Notes: generated by a model not told the origin, from the sequence alone. Positions 16,539 through 25,109 are shown, numbered from the stretch's first letter. The stretch is DNA of 64,000 nucleotides from CAWKOH01 sp963851245 (GCA_963851245.1 CAWKOH010000007.1:248001-312000), one strand, 5' to 3'. Made by a program: numbers and translations.

Positions 16539-17639
16539 GTGGACCCGGTTCAAGTGCCATCCCTCGACGAACTTGAACGCCTGGGTCTCTACGACCGCCT
16601 TGCTCCCGACCGCGGTGACCGGCTCGAACTGATCAACTACCTATTGGAGAATGGGGCCACCCTGGAGGAGATAAGAAAGGCCCCCGACCTCGGGGCCGTG
16701 GCCCTCGGGCACCTGATCCGCCATCCCGGGCAGGCGACCCTGGCCGAGGTGGTGGAGGGTGCCGGCGCCGACCTGGACCGGGCCCGCCGCCTCCTGAGCT
16801 CTCCGGGGCAAATGGCCCAGGTCGACGAGAGGCTGACCGACGGGGAGATCACGGCCATCAGGTTGCTGGCGGTCAGCACCAACGACCTGCTGGGGAAGGA
16901 CCCCACTATGCACCTGGCTCGCGTCACCGTATCGACCATGGCGCGCTTGGCCGAGGCCCTGGTGAGCACGTTCCGGGTGAACTTCGAGTTGCCCCGTCAG
17001 CTGGCGGGAGTGCGGCCGGCGGAGAGGGTGCGGGAGTACGCCGAGCTAGCCCGGGACAGCCTTCCCGAATTCACGTTGGCCCTCGATGCGCTCCTGCGGC
17101 GGCATCTCATCGCTTTCGCCAGTCAGATGTGGTCGACTGACGAGGATCGAGCCGCCGTCACCCTGCTGCGGACCGTCGGGTTCGCAGATCTGGTCGGCTA
17201 CACCTCCGCCTCAGCCGCCATGTCCATTCGCGAACTCACCAGGATCCTGGTCCAGTTCGACGAGAGAACGGCCGACGTCGTCTACCGGGGGAACGGCCAG
17301 GTCATCAAGACGATCGGCGATGAAGCGATGTTCGTCACCGAGGACGCCGGCGACGCCTGCCGGATCGCCCTCGATCTGGCGAAGGAGTTCGCTCGGGCCG
17401 GCTTGCCCCCGATGCGTGTCGGGCTGGCGGCCGGAGAGGTGGTCTCTCTGGGCGGGGACTTCTTCGGGCTCACGGTCAACCTCGCCGCTCGCCTCGTCGA
17501 GACGGCTGACGCGTCGCAGGTGGTGGTGTCCGAGGGTGTCCACGACGCGGCCCGGGATGCCTTTTCCTTCGATCCGCTGCCGGCCAAGACGTTGAAGGGC
17601 TTCGAGCACCAGGTCGCCGCCTTCGCACTGGTCGGCTGA
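16539..17639 (+). CDS. Class III adenylate/guanylate cyclase with N-terminal regulatory domain
   Basis: 366 residues from GTG 16539. Residues about 1-195 form a helical N-terminal domain of the kind seen in some mycobacterial cyclases. The catalytic domain spans about 205-366. Visible active-site elements are D217 in GFADLVGYT (metal), K257 in VIKTIGDEAMF (purine recognition), D261 (second metal) and N314/R318 in NLAARL (transition state). All key residues are present, so it should be active; Lys257 favours ATP. No membrane segment. It lies between the transpeptidase and map, 45 bp before map. Confidence 0.88.
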   Translation: MDPVQVPSLDELERLGLYDRLAPDRGDRLELINYLLENGATLEEIRKAPDLGAVALGHLIRHPGQATLAEVVEGAGADLDRARRLLSSPGQMAQVDERLTDGEITAIRLLAVSTNDLLGKDPTMHLARVTVSTMARLAEALVSTFRVNFELPRQLAGVRPAERVREYAELARDSLPEFTLALDALLRRHLIAFASQMWSTDEDRAAVTLLRTVGFADLVGYTSASAAMSIRELTRILVQFDERTADVVYRGNGQVIKTIGDEAMFVTEDAGDACRIALDLAKEFARAGLPPMRVGLAAGEVVSLGGDFFGLTVNLAARLVETADASQVVVSEGVHDAARDAFSFDPLPAKTLKGFEHQVAAFALVG

Positions 17640-17684
17640 TCCGTCCTCGCCCGGATTCGCCCGCTTCGATGGCACACTGGAAGC

Positions 17685-18428
17685 GTGGTTCGCAGTCGTT
17701 CGGAGATCTCCAAGATGCGCAAGGCCGGCCAGGTGGTAGCCGAAATGCACGCGGCCACCAAGGCGGTGGCCAGGCCGGGAGCTACCACCGCAGACCTCGA
17801 CCGAGCGGCCCGGGAGGTCCTGGAGCGGCGGGGTGCCAAGTCGAATTTCCTCGGCTACCACGGATTCCCGGCTGTTGTGTGCACCTCGCCCAACAACATG
17901 ATCGTGCACGGGATACCCGGTGACTACCGGCTGAAGGATGGCGACATCGTCTCGATCGACTGTGGTGCCATCGTCGAGGGCTACCACGGCGATGCCGCCT
18001 TTACCATGGGTATCGGTGAGGTGGCCCCGGTAGCCGATCAACTCATGCGGGTGACGGAGCAAAGCCTCTGGGCCGGGATCGCCGAGATGGAGTCAGGCCA
18101 CCGGCTCCACGCCATAGGGCGGGCCGTCCAGGAGGTAGCCGAGAAGGCGGGATTCTCGGTGGTGAGGGAGTACGTCGGTCACGGAATCGGGACGGCCATG
18201 CACGAGGATCCTCAGGTGCCGAACTACTGGCCCGGGCGGCCCGGACCGGTCCTCAAGCCCGGCATGGTCTTTGCGGTGGAGCCGATGGTCAACGTGGGCG
18301 GCCCCGAGACCCGAACCCTCGACGACGGGTGGGGAGTCGTCACGGCGGACGGCAGCCTGTCGGCCCATTTTGAGCACACGATCGTCGTCACGGACAACGG
18401 GCCGGAGGTCCTGACCGTCCCCTCCTGA
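17685..18428 (+). CDS. map: Methionine aminopeptidase, type I
   Basis: 247 residues from GTG 17685. Metal ligands follow the family order: Asp in DIVSIDCGAIVEGYHGDAA (two Asp, quoted in part), His in YVGHGIGTAMHEDP, Glu in VFAVEPMV and Glu in AHFEHTIVV. It removes the initiator Met from nascent proteins. In the usual spc order infA would follow; instead 116 bp of non-coding DNA leads to rpmJ. Confidence 0.96.
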   Translation: MVRSRSEISKMRKAGQVVAEMHAATKAVARPGATTADLDRAAREVLERRGAKSNFLGYHGFPAVVCTSPNNMIVHGIPGDYRLKDGDIVSIDCGAIVEGYHGDAAFTMGIGEVAPVADQLMRVTEQSLWAGIAEMESGHRLHAIGRAVQEVAEKAGFSVVREYVGHGIGTAMHEDPQVPNYWPGRPGPVLKPGMVFAVEPMVNVGGPETRTLDDGWGVVTADGSLSAHFEHTIVVTDNGPEVLTVPS

Positions 18429-18499
18429 GGGCCGAAGTGAGCTCAGGGGGGCCTGGTGGACGCTAACTCCACGGGCGTAGTAACATGTTCCTCCGGCTC

Positions 18500-18517
18500 G
18501 CCGCGCTCTCGCGCGGC
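18500..18517 (+). promoter_or_regulatory. GC-rich hairpin in the rpmJ leader
   Basis: GCCGCGC (18500-18506) pairs perfectly with GCGCGGC (18511-18517) around a TCTC loop. No T-run follows. It lies 28 bp before the rpmJ GTG, within the 116-bp gap after map where infA is normally found. A possible -10 (TAACAT, 18481-18486) lies just upstream, so rpmJ-rpsM may have its own promoter. Function unproven. Confidence 0.4.
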
Positions 18518-18544
18518 TTGATGCATCCTTTCGATGGAGTCACC

Positions 18545-18658
18545 GTGAAAGTTCGTCCCAGCGTCAAACCCATCTGTGAGCACTGCAAGGTCATCCGCCG
18601 TCACGGGCGGGTCATGGTCATATGTACAAATCCGCGCCACAAGCAACGCCAGGGCTGA
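18545..18658 (+). CDS. rpmJ: 50S ribosomal protein L36, zinc-binding form
   Basis: 37 residues from GTG 18545 with GGAG (18536-18539) upstream. MKVRPSVKPICEHCKVIRR and the later CTNPRHKQRQG supply the Cys/Cys/Cys/His zinc site of the C+ form. rpsM follows after 14 bp. Confidence 0.95.
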   Translation: MKVRPSVKPICEHCKVIRRHGRVMVICTNPRHKQRQG

Positions 18659-18672
18659 GAGGGAAGCGATAA

Positions 18673-19053
18673 ATGGCTCGTATAGCCGGGGTCGACATCC
18701 CCCGAGAGAAGCGCTTGGGTACGTCTCTCACCTACATATACGGCGTCGGGCACACCACCGCCGAGCAGGTGTGCGATGCGACCGGCATTGACGCCGCCAC
18801 CCGGGTCCGAGATCTGACCGACGAAGAAGTCACCCGGCTGCGCAACTGGATCGACGCCAATGTCAAGGTCGAGGGGGACCTGCGGAGGGACGTCTCACAG
18901 GACATCAAGCGCAAGATGGAGATCGGCTCCTATCAGGGAATCCGTCACCGTCGGGGCCTGCCCGTGCACGGCCAGCGCACCCACACCAATGCCCGGACCC
19001 GCAAGGGTCCCAAGAAGACCGTTGCCGGCAAGAAGAAGGTCCGCAAGCACTGA
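18673..19053 (+). CDS. rpsM: 30S ribosomal protein S13
   Basis: 126 residues. MARIAGVDIPREKRLGTSLTYIYG (opening block, partial: MARIAGVDIPREKRLG) and the C-terminal RGLPVHGQRTHTNARTRKG are diagnostic. S13 forms bridges to L5 and touches the P-site tRNA. Confidence 0.97.
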   Translation: MARIAGVDIPREKRLGTSLTYIYGVGHTTAEQVCDATGIDAATRVRDLTDEEVTRLRNWIDANVKVEGDLRRDVSQDIKRKMEIGSYQGIRHRRGLPVHGQRTHTNARTRKGPKKTVAGKKKVRKH

Positions 19054-19077
19054 TGAGAGAGCAGCACTGACACCAAC

Positions 19078-19476
19078 ATGGCCAAGCCGAAGCCGGGCGG
19101 TCGCCGCCCCCGCCGAAGAGAACGGAAGAACGTCACCTACGGGGTGGCCCACATAAAGAGTTCCTTCAACAACACGATCGTGTCGATCAGCGACCCCGAG
19201 GGCAACGTGCTGGCCTGGGCGTCGGCCGGCAACGTCGGATTCAAGGGCTCGCGCAAGTCGACGCCCTTCGCCGCTCAGCTGGCCGCTGAGGCCTGCGCCC
19301 GCCGGGCCATGGAGCACGGCGTCCGCAAGGTGGAAGTCCTGGTCAAGGGGCCCGGTTCGGGCCGCGAGACGGCCATCCGTTCACTGATGAACACGGGCAT
19401 CGAGGTCGCCGGCATCAAGGACGTCACCCCCATTCCCCACAACGGCTGCCGCCCCAAGAAGCGGCGCCGGGTCTAG
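19078..19476 (+). CDS. rpsK: 30S ribosomal protein S11
   Basis: 132 residues. Matches S11 through AHIKSSFNNTIVSISDPEG, SAGNVGFKGSRKSTPFAAQ and PIPHNGCRPKKRRRV. S11 lies on the 30S platform near the Shine-Dalgarno helix. 24 bp after rpsM. Confidence 0.97.
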   Translation: MAKPKPGGRRPRRRERKNVTYGVAHIKSSFNNTIVSISDPEGNVLAWASAGNVGFKGSRKSTPFAAQLAAEACARRAMEHGVRKVEVLVKGPGSGRETAIRSLMNTGIEVAGIKDVTPIPHNGCRPKKRRRV

Positions 19477-19499
19477 GCGCATCCGGAGTACACGCAGTC

Positions 19500-20126
19500 A
19501 TGGCTAGATACACAGGCCCGGTGTGCCGCCTCTGCCGCCGGGAAAAAATGAAGCTCTTCCTGAAGGGTCCCAAGTGCGACTCGATGAAGTGCCCGATCGA
19601 GCGGCGGCCGTACCCTCCCGGGGAGCACGGCCGGGACCGGATGCGACAGGGATCGGAGTATCTGACCCAGCTCCGCGAGAAGCAGAAGGCTCGCCGTATC
19701 TACGGTGTGCTCGAGAAGCAGTTCCACAACCTCTACGAGGAAGCGAATCGCCAGCAGGGAATCACCGGTGAGAACCTTCTGCGCATGCTCGAGCTACGGG
19801 CGGACAACGTGGTGTTCCGAGCCGGCTGGGGAGCCAGCCGGGCCCAGGCCCGCCAGTTGGTCCGTCACGGACATGTCCTCGTCAACGGTAAGCGGGTGAC
19901 GATCCCCAGCTACCGGGTGCGCAAAGGTGACGTCATCTCGCTGAAGGGCAAGGCCCGCGACATGATCGTCATCCGCCACAACCTCGATACCCTTGATCGT
20001 CTAGTCCCCCCCTGGCTCGAGACCGGCTCGGAAAGGTTCGAGGTGACCGTCCTCGACCAGCCGATGCGCGAGCACATCGACGTGCCCGTACGCGAGTCAC
20101 TCATCGTCGAGCTTTACTCCAAGTAG
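19500..20126 (+). CDS. rpsD: 30S ribosomal protein S4, zinc-binding form
   Basis: 208 residues. The N-terminus has four cysteines (CRLC near residues 9-12, then CDSMKC), the zinc-binding C+ type. The S4 RNA-binding domain reads LELRADNVVFRAGWGASRAQARQLV then HGHVLVNGKRV (quoted in part). S4 nucleates 16S assembly and can autoregulate alpha operons. Confidence 0.97.
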   Translation: MARYTGPVCRLCRREKMKLFLKGPKCDSMKCPIERRPYPPGEHGRDRMRQGSEYLTQLREKQKARRIYGVLEKQFHNLYEEANRQQGITGENLLRMLELRADNVVFRAGWGASRAQARQLVRHGHVLVNGKRVTIPSYRVRKGDVISLKGKARDMIVIRHNLDTLDRLVPPWLETGSERFEVTVLDQPMREHIDVPVRESLIVELYSK

Positions 20127-20135
20127 GAATCCCGC

Positions 20136-21077
20136 ATGCTCATCATCCAACGTCCCACCGTCGAGCCCCTTGGCGAGGAGCAGGGCAACCGGCAGCGCTT
20201 CGCTATCGGCCCTCTGGAGCCGGGCTACGGCCATACCCTCGGGGTGGCTCTCCGGCGCACCCTTCTGTCGTCCATTCCGGGCGCTGCCGTCACCCAGGTC
20301 CGCTTCGACGAGGCCCTGCACGAGTTCACGACGCTCCCGGGTGTCAAGGAGGACGTCACCGACCTAATCCTCAACCTCAAGGACATCGTCCTGTCCGTCT
20401 ACACGTCCGAGCCGGTTACGCTGCGCCTCGACGTGCGCGGTCCGGCCACCGTGACGGCCGGTGACATCCAGCTGACCAGTGACGTGGAGGTCCTGAACCC
20501 AGAGCTGGTTCTGGCCACCGTCAACGCCAAGGGTCGCCTGGCCGCCGACATCACTGTCGAGCAGGGCCGGGGCTACGCCTCGGCTGACCGCAACAAGCGC
20601 TCGTCGACGATCGGCGTCATCCCCGTCGACTCGATCTTCTCGCCGATCCGGGTCACCGCTTTCACCGTCGAGCCGACCCGGGTCGAGCAGTCGACCAACT
20701 ACGACCGGCTCGTGCTCGACATCACGACCGACGGTTCGATCTCGCCCCGCGAAGCGCTTGCGTCCGCGGGCGACACCCTTCGCAACCTGGTCGGCCTGGT
20801 CGCCGAGATGAGCGACAGCCCGCAGGGCCTGGAGATGGGTGAGGTGGGCATCGCCAACACCGGCTCTCCCGATCTGGACCTGCCGATCGAGGATCTCGAC
20901 CTGTCGGAACGGCCTCGCAACTGCCTCAAGCGGGCCCAGGTGAACACCGTCGGCGAGCTGGTCCAGAAGACCGAGGACGACCTCCTGGCCATCACCAACT
21001 TCGGGCAGAAGTCGCTCGACGAGGTTCTTCAGAAGCTGGACGAGCGCGGTCTGGCCCTGCGCACCAAGGAGGGCTGA
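20136..21077 (+). CDS. rpoA: DNA-directed RNA polymerase subunit alpha
   Basis: 313 residues. The N-terminal dimerisation domain includes FAIGPLEPGYGHTLGVALRRTLL-type FAIGPLEPGYGHTLG and RRTLLSSIPGAAVTQVR. The C-terminal domain (from about 240) carries the helix-hairpin-helix DLSERPRNCLKRAQVNTVGE, which binds UP elements and activators. Confidence 0.98.
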   Translation: MLIIQRPTVEPLGEEQGNRQRFAIGPLEPGYGHTLGVALRRTLLSSIPGAAVTQVRFDEALHEFTTLPGVKEDVTDLILNLKDIVLSVYTSEPVTLRLDVRGPATVTAGDIQLTSDVEVLNPELVLATVNAKGRLAADITVEQGRGYASADRNKRSSTIGVIPVDSIFSPIRVTAFTVEPTRVEQSTNYDRLVLDITTDGSISPREALASAGDTLRNLVGLVAEMSDSPQGLEMGEVGIANTGSPDLDLPIEDLDLSERPRNCLKRAQVNTVGELVQKTEDDLLAITNFGQKSLDEVLQKLDERGLALRTKEG

Positions 21078-21078
21078 C

Positions 21079-21459
21079 GTGTCCACCCTCCCCGGCCGGC
21101 CGAGGAAGGGCGCCCGTTTCGGCGGCGACGCCGAGCATCAGAAGGCCATGGTCGGCAACCTGGTGGCGTCTCTGATCGCGGCCGAGGCGATCGTCACGAC
21201 CGAAGCGAAAGCCAAGTACCTCCGCCCCATCGTGGAGAAGTGCGTGACGAAAGCGAAGAAGGCCCAACTCCACGAGGACCAGGCGGTGCACCTTCAACGG
21301 CAGGTCGTGGCCTTGATCCGCGACAGGGAGCAGGCCAACAAGCTCTTCAGCGAGATCGGCCCCCGCTACGCCGACCGGGCCGGCGGGTACACCCGCATCC
21401 TGAAGCTCGGCCCGCGCCACGGCGACAACGCGCCTATGGCGCGCATCGAGTTCGTATAA
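21079..21459 (+). CDS. rplQ: 50S ribosomal protein L17
   Basis: 126 residues from GTG 21079, one base after the rpoA stop. KGARFGGDAEHQKAMVGNL and GGYTRILKLGPRHGDNAPMA are the L17 signatures. It lies beside the tunnel exit. Last ribosomal gene of the alpha operon here. Confidence 0.97.
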   Translation: MSTLPGRPRKGARFGGDAEHQKAMVGNLVASLIAAEAIVTTEAKAKYLRPIVEKCVTKAKKAQLHEDQAVHLQRQVVALIRDREQANKLFSEIGPRYADRAGGYTRILKLGPRHGDNAPMARIEFV

Positions 21460-21501
21460 GCCGAAATCGGGGGGCGCGTCCCGCTGACCCTTTTTAGCGA
21501 A

Positions 21502-21527
21502 GAAGCCGGCGCCGAGGCCCCGGCTTC
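21502..21527 (+). promoter_or_regulatory. 8-bp inverted repeat between rplQ and truA
   Basis: GAAGCCGG (21502-21509) is perfectly complementary to CCGGCTTC (21520-21527) with a 10-nt loop. It is preceded by a short T-run (21491-21495) and followed by none, so it is a poor intrinsic terminator on the plus strand. It may be an RNA-processing or mRNA-stability hairpin. truA starts 25 bp further on. Confidence 0.35.
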
Positions 21528-21552
21528 GGTCACGACCGGGTCAACCAAGCGG

Positions 21553-22284
21553 GTGAAGCTCCTGCTCGCCTACGACGGCGGCGGCTTCCACGGCTTCGCC
21601 CTGCAGCCCGGAGTGCGCACTGTGGGTGGGATCCTGGCGGCCGCCCTCGAGCGGTACCTGCGCCACACGGTCGAGGTCACCTGCGCCGGGCGGACCGATA
21701 CCGGCGTCCACGCGTGGGGCCAGGTCGTTACCTTCGACGCTCGGGCCGACGTGGACCCTGTCGCCCTGCAAAGAGCCCTCAACCGGGCCCTGAAGCCCTC
21801 TGTCGTCGTCCGGGCCGCCGAGGTAGCCCCCGCCGGCTTCGACGCGCGGCGGGCCGCCACGGGCCGCCGGTACCGGTACACGGTCCTGAATGCTCCCGTC
21901 CCGGACCCCTTCCTCGCCGGGACGGCCTGGCACGTGGCCGCACCGCTCGACCTGACTTCCATGCGGCTGGCATGCGATCCCTTTCACGGCGAGCACGACT
22001 TCTCATCTTTCTGCCGGCGGCCCCCTGCGCCCGGAGTGTCGCTCGTCCGCATTGTCCGGGACGTCCGTTGGGTCGACGCCGGCGAGGGGGTGCTGCGTTT
22101 CGAGATCGAGGCTTCGTCCTTCTGCCACCAGATGGTGCGTTCGATCGTCGGCACCATGGTCGAGGTTGGTCTGGGCAAGCGCAAGGCCGGGGAGATGAGC
22201 GCAGTAATCCGGTCCCGATCACGCGCCGCCGCCGGCTCCATGGCCCCGGCTCACGGGCTGTGCCTGTGGGAAGTGAGCTACTGA
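21553..22284 (+). CDS. truA: tRNA pseudouridine(38-40) synthase TruA
   Basis: 243 residues from GTG 21553. The catalytic Asp lies in CAGRTDTGVHAWGQVVTF. Other TruA marks are LAYDGGGFHGFALQPG and CHQMVRSIVGTMVEVGLG. It modifies the tRNA anticodon arm. Following rplQ is the conserved order. Convergent with ilvA, 10 bp between stops. Confidence 0.95.
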   Translation: MKLLLAYDGGGFHGFALQPGVRTVGGILAAALERYLRHTVEVTCAGRTDTGVHAWGQVVTFDARADVDPVALQRALNRALKPSVVVRAAEVAPAGFDARRAATGRRYRYTVLNAPVPDPFLAGTAWHVAAPLDLTSMRLACDPFHGEHDFSSFCRRPPAPGVSLVRIVRDVRWVDAGEGVLRFEIEASSFCHQMVRSIVGTMVEVGLGKRKAGEMSAVIRSRSRAAAGSMAPAHGLCLWEVSY

Positions 22285-22294
22285 GCTCCGCCCG

Positions 22295-23509
22295 TTAGTC
22301 GAGGGGGCCGGCCCGGTAGCCGGCGGAGGTGAGCGCTTCGACGATCTCGTAGTGGTGTTCCACGTCGCGGGTTTCGACGGTTACCTGGACCTCGACCTCG
22401 GCTACGGCGAGCGGCCGGCCGCTGCGGTGATGCTCGACATCGAGGACGTTGAGACCGAGGTCGGCGAGCTCACCGGTGAGCGCGGCCAAGGCGCCCACCC
22501 GGTCCTGCATTACCACCCGCAACGTCAGGTAGCGGCCCGCCGCCGATAGTCCGTGCTCGGTGAGCTTGGTCAGCAGCAGGGGATCGACGTTGCCCCCCGA
22601 CACCACCGCCACCACCGGTCCCGTCCCCGGGATGCGTCCCGAGAGTATGGCGGCGAGTGAAACCGCTCCGGATGGCTCGACCACCGCCTTGGCCCGCTCC
22701 ATCAGAAGGAGCATGGCCTGGCTGATGGCTTCCTCATCGATGGTGATCACCTGGTCCGCGAAGGCCTGGGCGTGCGCCAGAGTGAGCTCGCTACAGCGAG
22801 CCACGGCTATGCCGTCAGCCATCGTGGCCAGGCGCTCCAAGGTCACCGGGTGACCGGCCTTGAGGGCCCGGGTGAGGGTCGGGGCTCCGGCGGCTTCGAC
22901 GCCGATCACTTTGGGGCGGGGCCGGCCTGGAGGCTGGAGGGCGGCCGAAGCGGACACCCCGGCGAGCAGGCCACCTCCACCGACCGGGACGACGATCGCC
23001 TCTACGTCGGGCGCCTCCTCGGCCAGTTCGAGGCCGATGGTGCCCTGGCCAGCGATCACGTCGAGATCGTCGAAGGGCGGCACGAAGACCGAGCCGGTGT
23101 CAGCCGCGAAGGCCTGCGCCAGCAACAGCGAATCGTCGACCAGTTCCCCCTCGAGGCGCACCGTGGCCCCGTAGGAGCGCGTCGCTTCGACCTTTGGTAG
23201 CGCTGCCCCCGTAGGCATGAAGATCGTCGCCTGGCGGCCCGTGAGGGTGGCGGCCAGAGCTACTCCCTGGGCGTGGTTGCCCGCCGAGGCGGCGACGACA
23301 TCGACCCCTTCGGGCAGCTGGGCGATCCGGTTGTAAGCACCTCGGACCTTGAACGAGCCGGTGCGCTGCTGTTGCTCCGGTTTCAAGAGCACAGGGCGCC
23401 CCGCCAGGCGGGACAAGGAGTCCGAAAGATCGACCGGGGTGGCGCGGAGCACCGGCCTCACCCGGCACCGGGCCGCGAGGAGGTCGTCCAGGGTTATCAG
23501 CTGGCTCAA
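22295..23509 (-). CDS. ilvA: Threonine ammonia-lyase with C-terminal ACT domain
   Basis: 404 residues from TTG 23509. The PLP lysine is in RTGSFKVRGAYNRI; the fold-type II motifs SAGNHAQGVALAA and VPVGGGGLLAG follow. The last 80 residues are an ACT domain (LTLRVVMQDRVGALAALTG). It converts threonine to 2-oxobutanoate and ammonia, feeding isoleucine synthesis or catabolism. The frame is open upstream to 23698, but homology begins at LSQLITLDDLLAAR. The TTG overlaps a TGA in the third frame, the expected stop of ctaG. Confidence 0.9.
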   Translation of the reverse strand: MSQLITLDDLLAARCRVRPVLRATPVDLSDSLSRLAGRPVLLKPEQQQRTGSFKVRGAYNRIAQLPEGVDVVAASAGNHAQGVALAATLTGRQATIFMPTGAALPKVEATRSYGATVRLEGELVDDSLLLAQAFAADTGSVFVPPFDDLDVIAGQGTIGLELAEEAPDVEAIVVPVGGGGLLAGVSASAALQPPGRPRPKVIGVEAAGAPTLTRALKAGHPVTLERLATMADGIAVARCSELTLAHAQAFADQVITIDEEAISQAMLLLMERAKAVVEPSGAVSLAAILSGRIPGTGPVVAVVSGGNVDPLLLTKLTEHGLSAAGRYLTLRVVMQDRVGALAALTGELADLGLNVLDVEHHRSGRPLAVAEVEVQVTVETRDVEHHYEIVEALTSAGYRAGPLD

Positions 23510-24371
23510 CTGGATGCGGCGCGCGCCGCCGCGCCTCGCGGGTTGCCCGCCAGTGGGCCAGCTGCCGGGCCGCGGCCTCCTCGCCGTACTCGTCGCTCCG
23601 CTTGGCTGCCTGCTCGTCGGCCCGTAGCCAGAGGACGAAGAAGGCGATGGCACCGAGGAGACCCATGACCTCACCAGCACACCACAAAAGACCTCCACCA
23701 GTGTGGACCTCGGTCAACGACATACCTGGAGCGATCCCCTTGCTCTCGCTCTCGAGCGACATGCCGAGGATGGTGAAAAAGGGCATGGCAAGGATGAGAT
23801 ACAGGATCTTCGCCCAGGAGCCCAGGCGCGTCGGAATCGGATCGGCCGCGATCAGCGGCCACCAGTAGAGGCACCCGGCCAGGATGAGGTCCACGTGGAC
23901 CAGGTTGTTGGCCAGGTCGTTGCGCATCGAGAGGGCGTAGAGCCCGGTCAGGTACAGGGTCATCACCGACGCCGCGAAGAACGCCCAGGTGAAGAAGGGG
24001 TTGAAGATCACCCTCGCGGCCCGGCTGTCGAGGGCTGCCAGGGTGGTTTCGCGGACCCGGTCGCTGCCCGCCCTCACTAGGAGGGTCAGGGGCGCCGACA
24101 GGGCGAAGCAAAGCGGCGCCACTATCCCGATGAGGATGTGCTGGATGGCGTAGACGCTGAAAAGGTGGTCCTTGGCGTCAATGCCCGACAGCAGTCCGAA
24201 GGCCAGGGCCAACTCGCCCGTCAGCAGCAGCCAGGTCCGGTACGCCGGCCACGTCCGGGCCTTCGCCGCCATCCGCCTGACCCCGTAGAGGTATAGAGCG
24301 GTGCTCACCGCGATGATTCCTATCGATACCGGGGCGAAGGTGACCTTGGTGAACACGTCGATCGGAGTCAT
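23506..24371 (-). CDS. ctaG: CtaG-type cytochrome c oxidase assembly membrane protein (3' end frameshifted)
   Basis: From ATG 24371, MTPIDVFTKVTFAPVSI leads into about seven hydrophobic helices, with DHLFSVYAIQHILIGIVAPL and HVDLILAGCLYWWPLIAADP, matching the caa3-type CtaG family that aids copper insertion in the oxidase. The in-frame stop is only at 23102, which would run the protein about 400 bp into ilvA in the wrong frame. In the third frame a TGA at 23506-23508 overlaps the ilvA start, so a lost base in the GC-rich tail near 23520-23590 is likely; the end given is that expected stop. Divergent from ctaE. Confidence 0.8.
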
Positions 24372-24450
24372 GACCGCAGCGGCCTCGATCCAGGCAACAT
24401 CGCATTCCGACGATACCCCCGGGGGAGCCCGGGCGCCGATCGACGCCAGT

Positions 24451-24480
24451 TTGGGATCCGACCGGCCAGTTGTGTAGAAA
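24451..24480 (+). promoter_or_regulatory. Putative promoter of ctaE
   Basis: TTGGGA (24451-24456) and TAGAAA (24475-24480) are separated by 18 bp. The predicted transcript start lies within a few bases of the ctaE GTG (24490), and no Shine-Dalgarno is seen, so ctaE may be translated from a leaderless or near-leaderless mRNA, which is common in actinobacteria. Confidence 0.4.
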
Positions 24481-24489
24481 TATGTCCCA

Positions 24490-25107
24490 GTGACAGCGAT
24501 CTCTACTAGCGGCGCCGTTCCGGCCACGGCGTCGGCGGGACGGCGGATCGATCCGGCCAACTACAGACCCGCCCTTGTCCAGGTGGGGGTCATCGTGTGG
24601 CTGGCCTCGGAGCTGATGTTCTTCTCCGGGCTCTTCGCCGCCTACTTCACCCTACGGGCCTCCACCCCGGTCTGGCCGCCCAAGGGGTACATCCTGGACG
24701 TACCGCCCGTCACGGTGGCGACCATACTCCTGGTGCTGTCGTCGTTCACGATGCAACTCGGGGTGCGCCGCTCGATCAGGGGTTCGCGGGCCGGCTTCAT
24801 GGGCTGGCTCGTCATGACGTTCATCCTGGGAGCCCTGTTCGAGGGGCTGCAGATTTCCGACTACATCAACCGCAACTTCGCCATCGACAGCAGCGCCTAC
24901 GGGTCGGCCTTTTACACCCTGACCGGGTTCCACTTCCTCCACGTGCTCGGGGGCCTGGTCGGCATGATCTTCATCGGGGCCCGAGCCATGAAGACTCGGA
25001 GGTTCGGGCACCGGACCGTCCCCGCCATCGAGTTCCTCTCCTACTATTGGCACTTCGTAGACATCGTCTGGATCGCCCTCTTCCTCGCCATATTCGTGCT
25101 GAAGTAA
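24490..25107 (+). CDS. ctaE: Cytochrome c oxidase subunit III
   Basis: 205 residues from GTG 24490, five transmembrane helices, as in actinobacterial subunit III. VGVIVWLASELMFFSGLFAAYF, TGFHFLHVLGGLVGMIF and SYYWHFVDIVWIALF are conserved segments (first quoted in part elsewhere as WLASELMFFSGLFAAYF). It stabilises subunit I in the aa3 oxidase. First gene of a plus-strand run with qcrCAB, 2 bp before qcrC. Confidence 0.95.
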   Translation: MTAISTSGAVPATASAGRRIDPANYRPALVQVGVIVWLASELMFFSGLFAAYFTLRASTPVWPPKGYILDVPPVTVATILLVLSSFTMQLGVRRSIRGSRAGFMGWLVMTFILGALFEGLQISDYINRNFAIDSSAYGSAFYTLTGFHFLHVLGGLVGMIFIGARAMKTRRFGHRTVPAIEFLSYYWHFVDIVWIALFLAIFVLK

Positions 25108-25109
25108 CC

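Noticed and set aside
21502..21527. Intrinsic terminator after rplQ
   Set aside because: The inverted repeat has no downstream T-run on either strand, so it was kept only as an uncharacterised hairpin.
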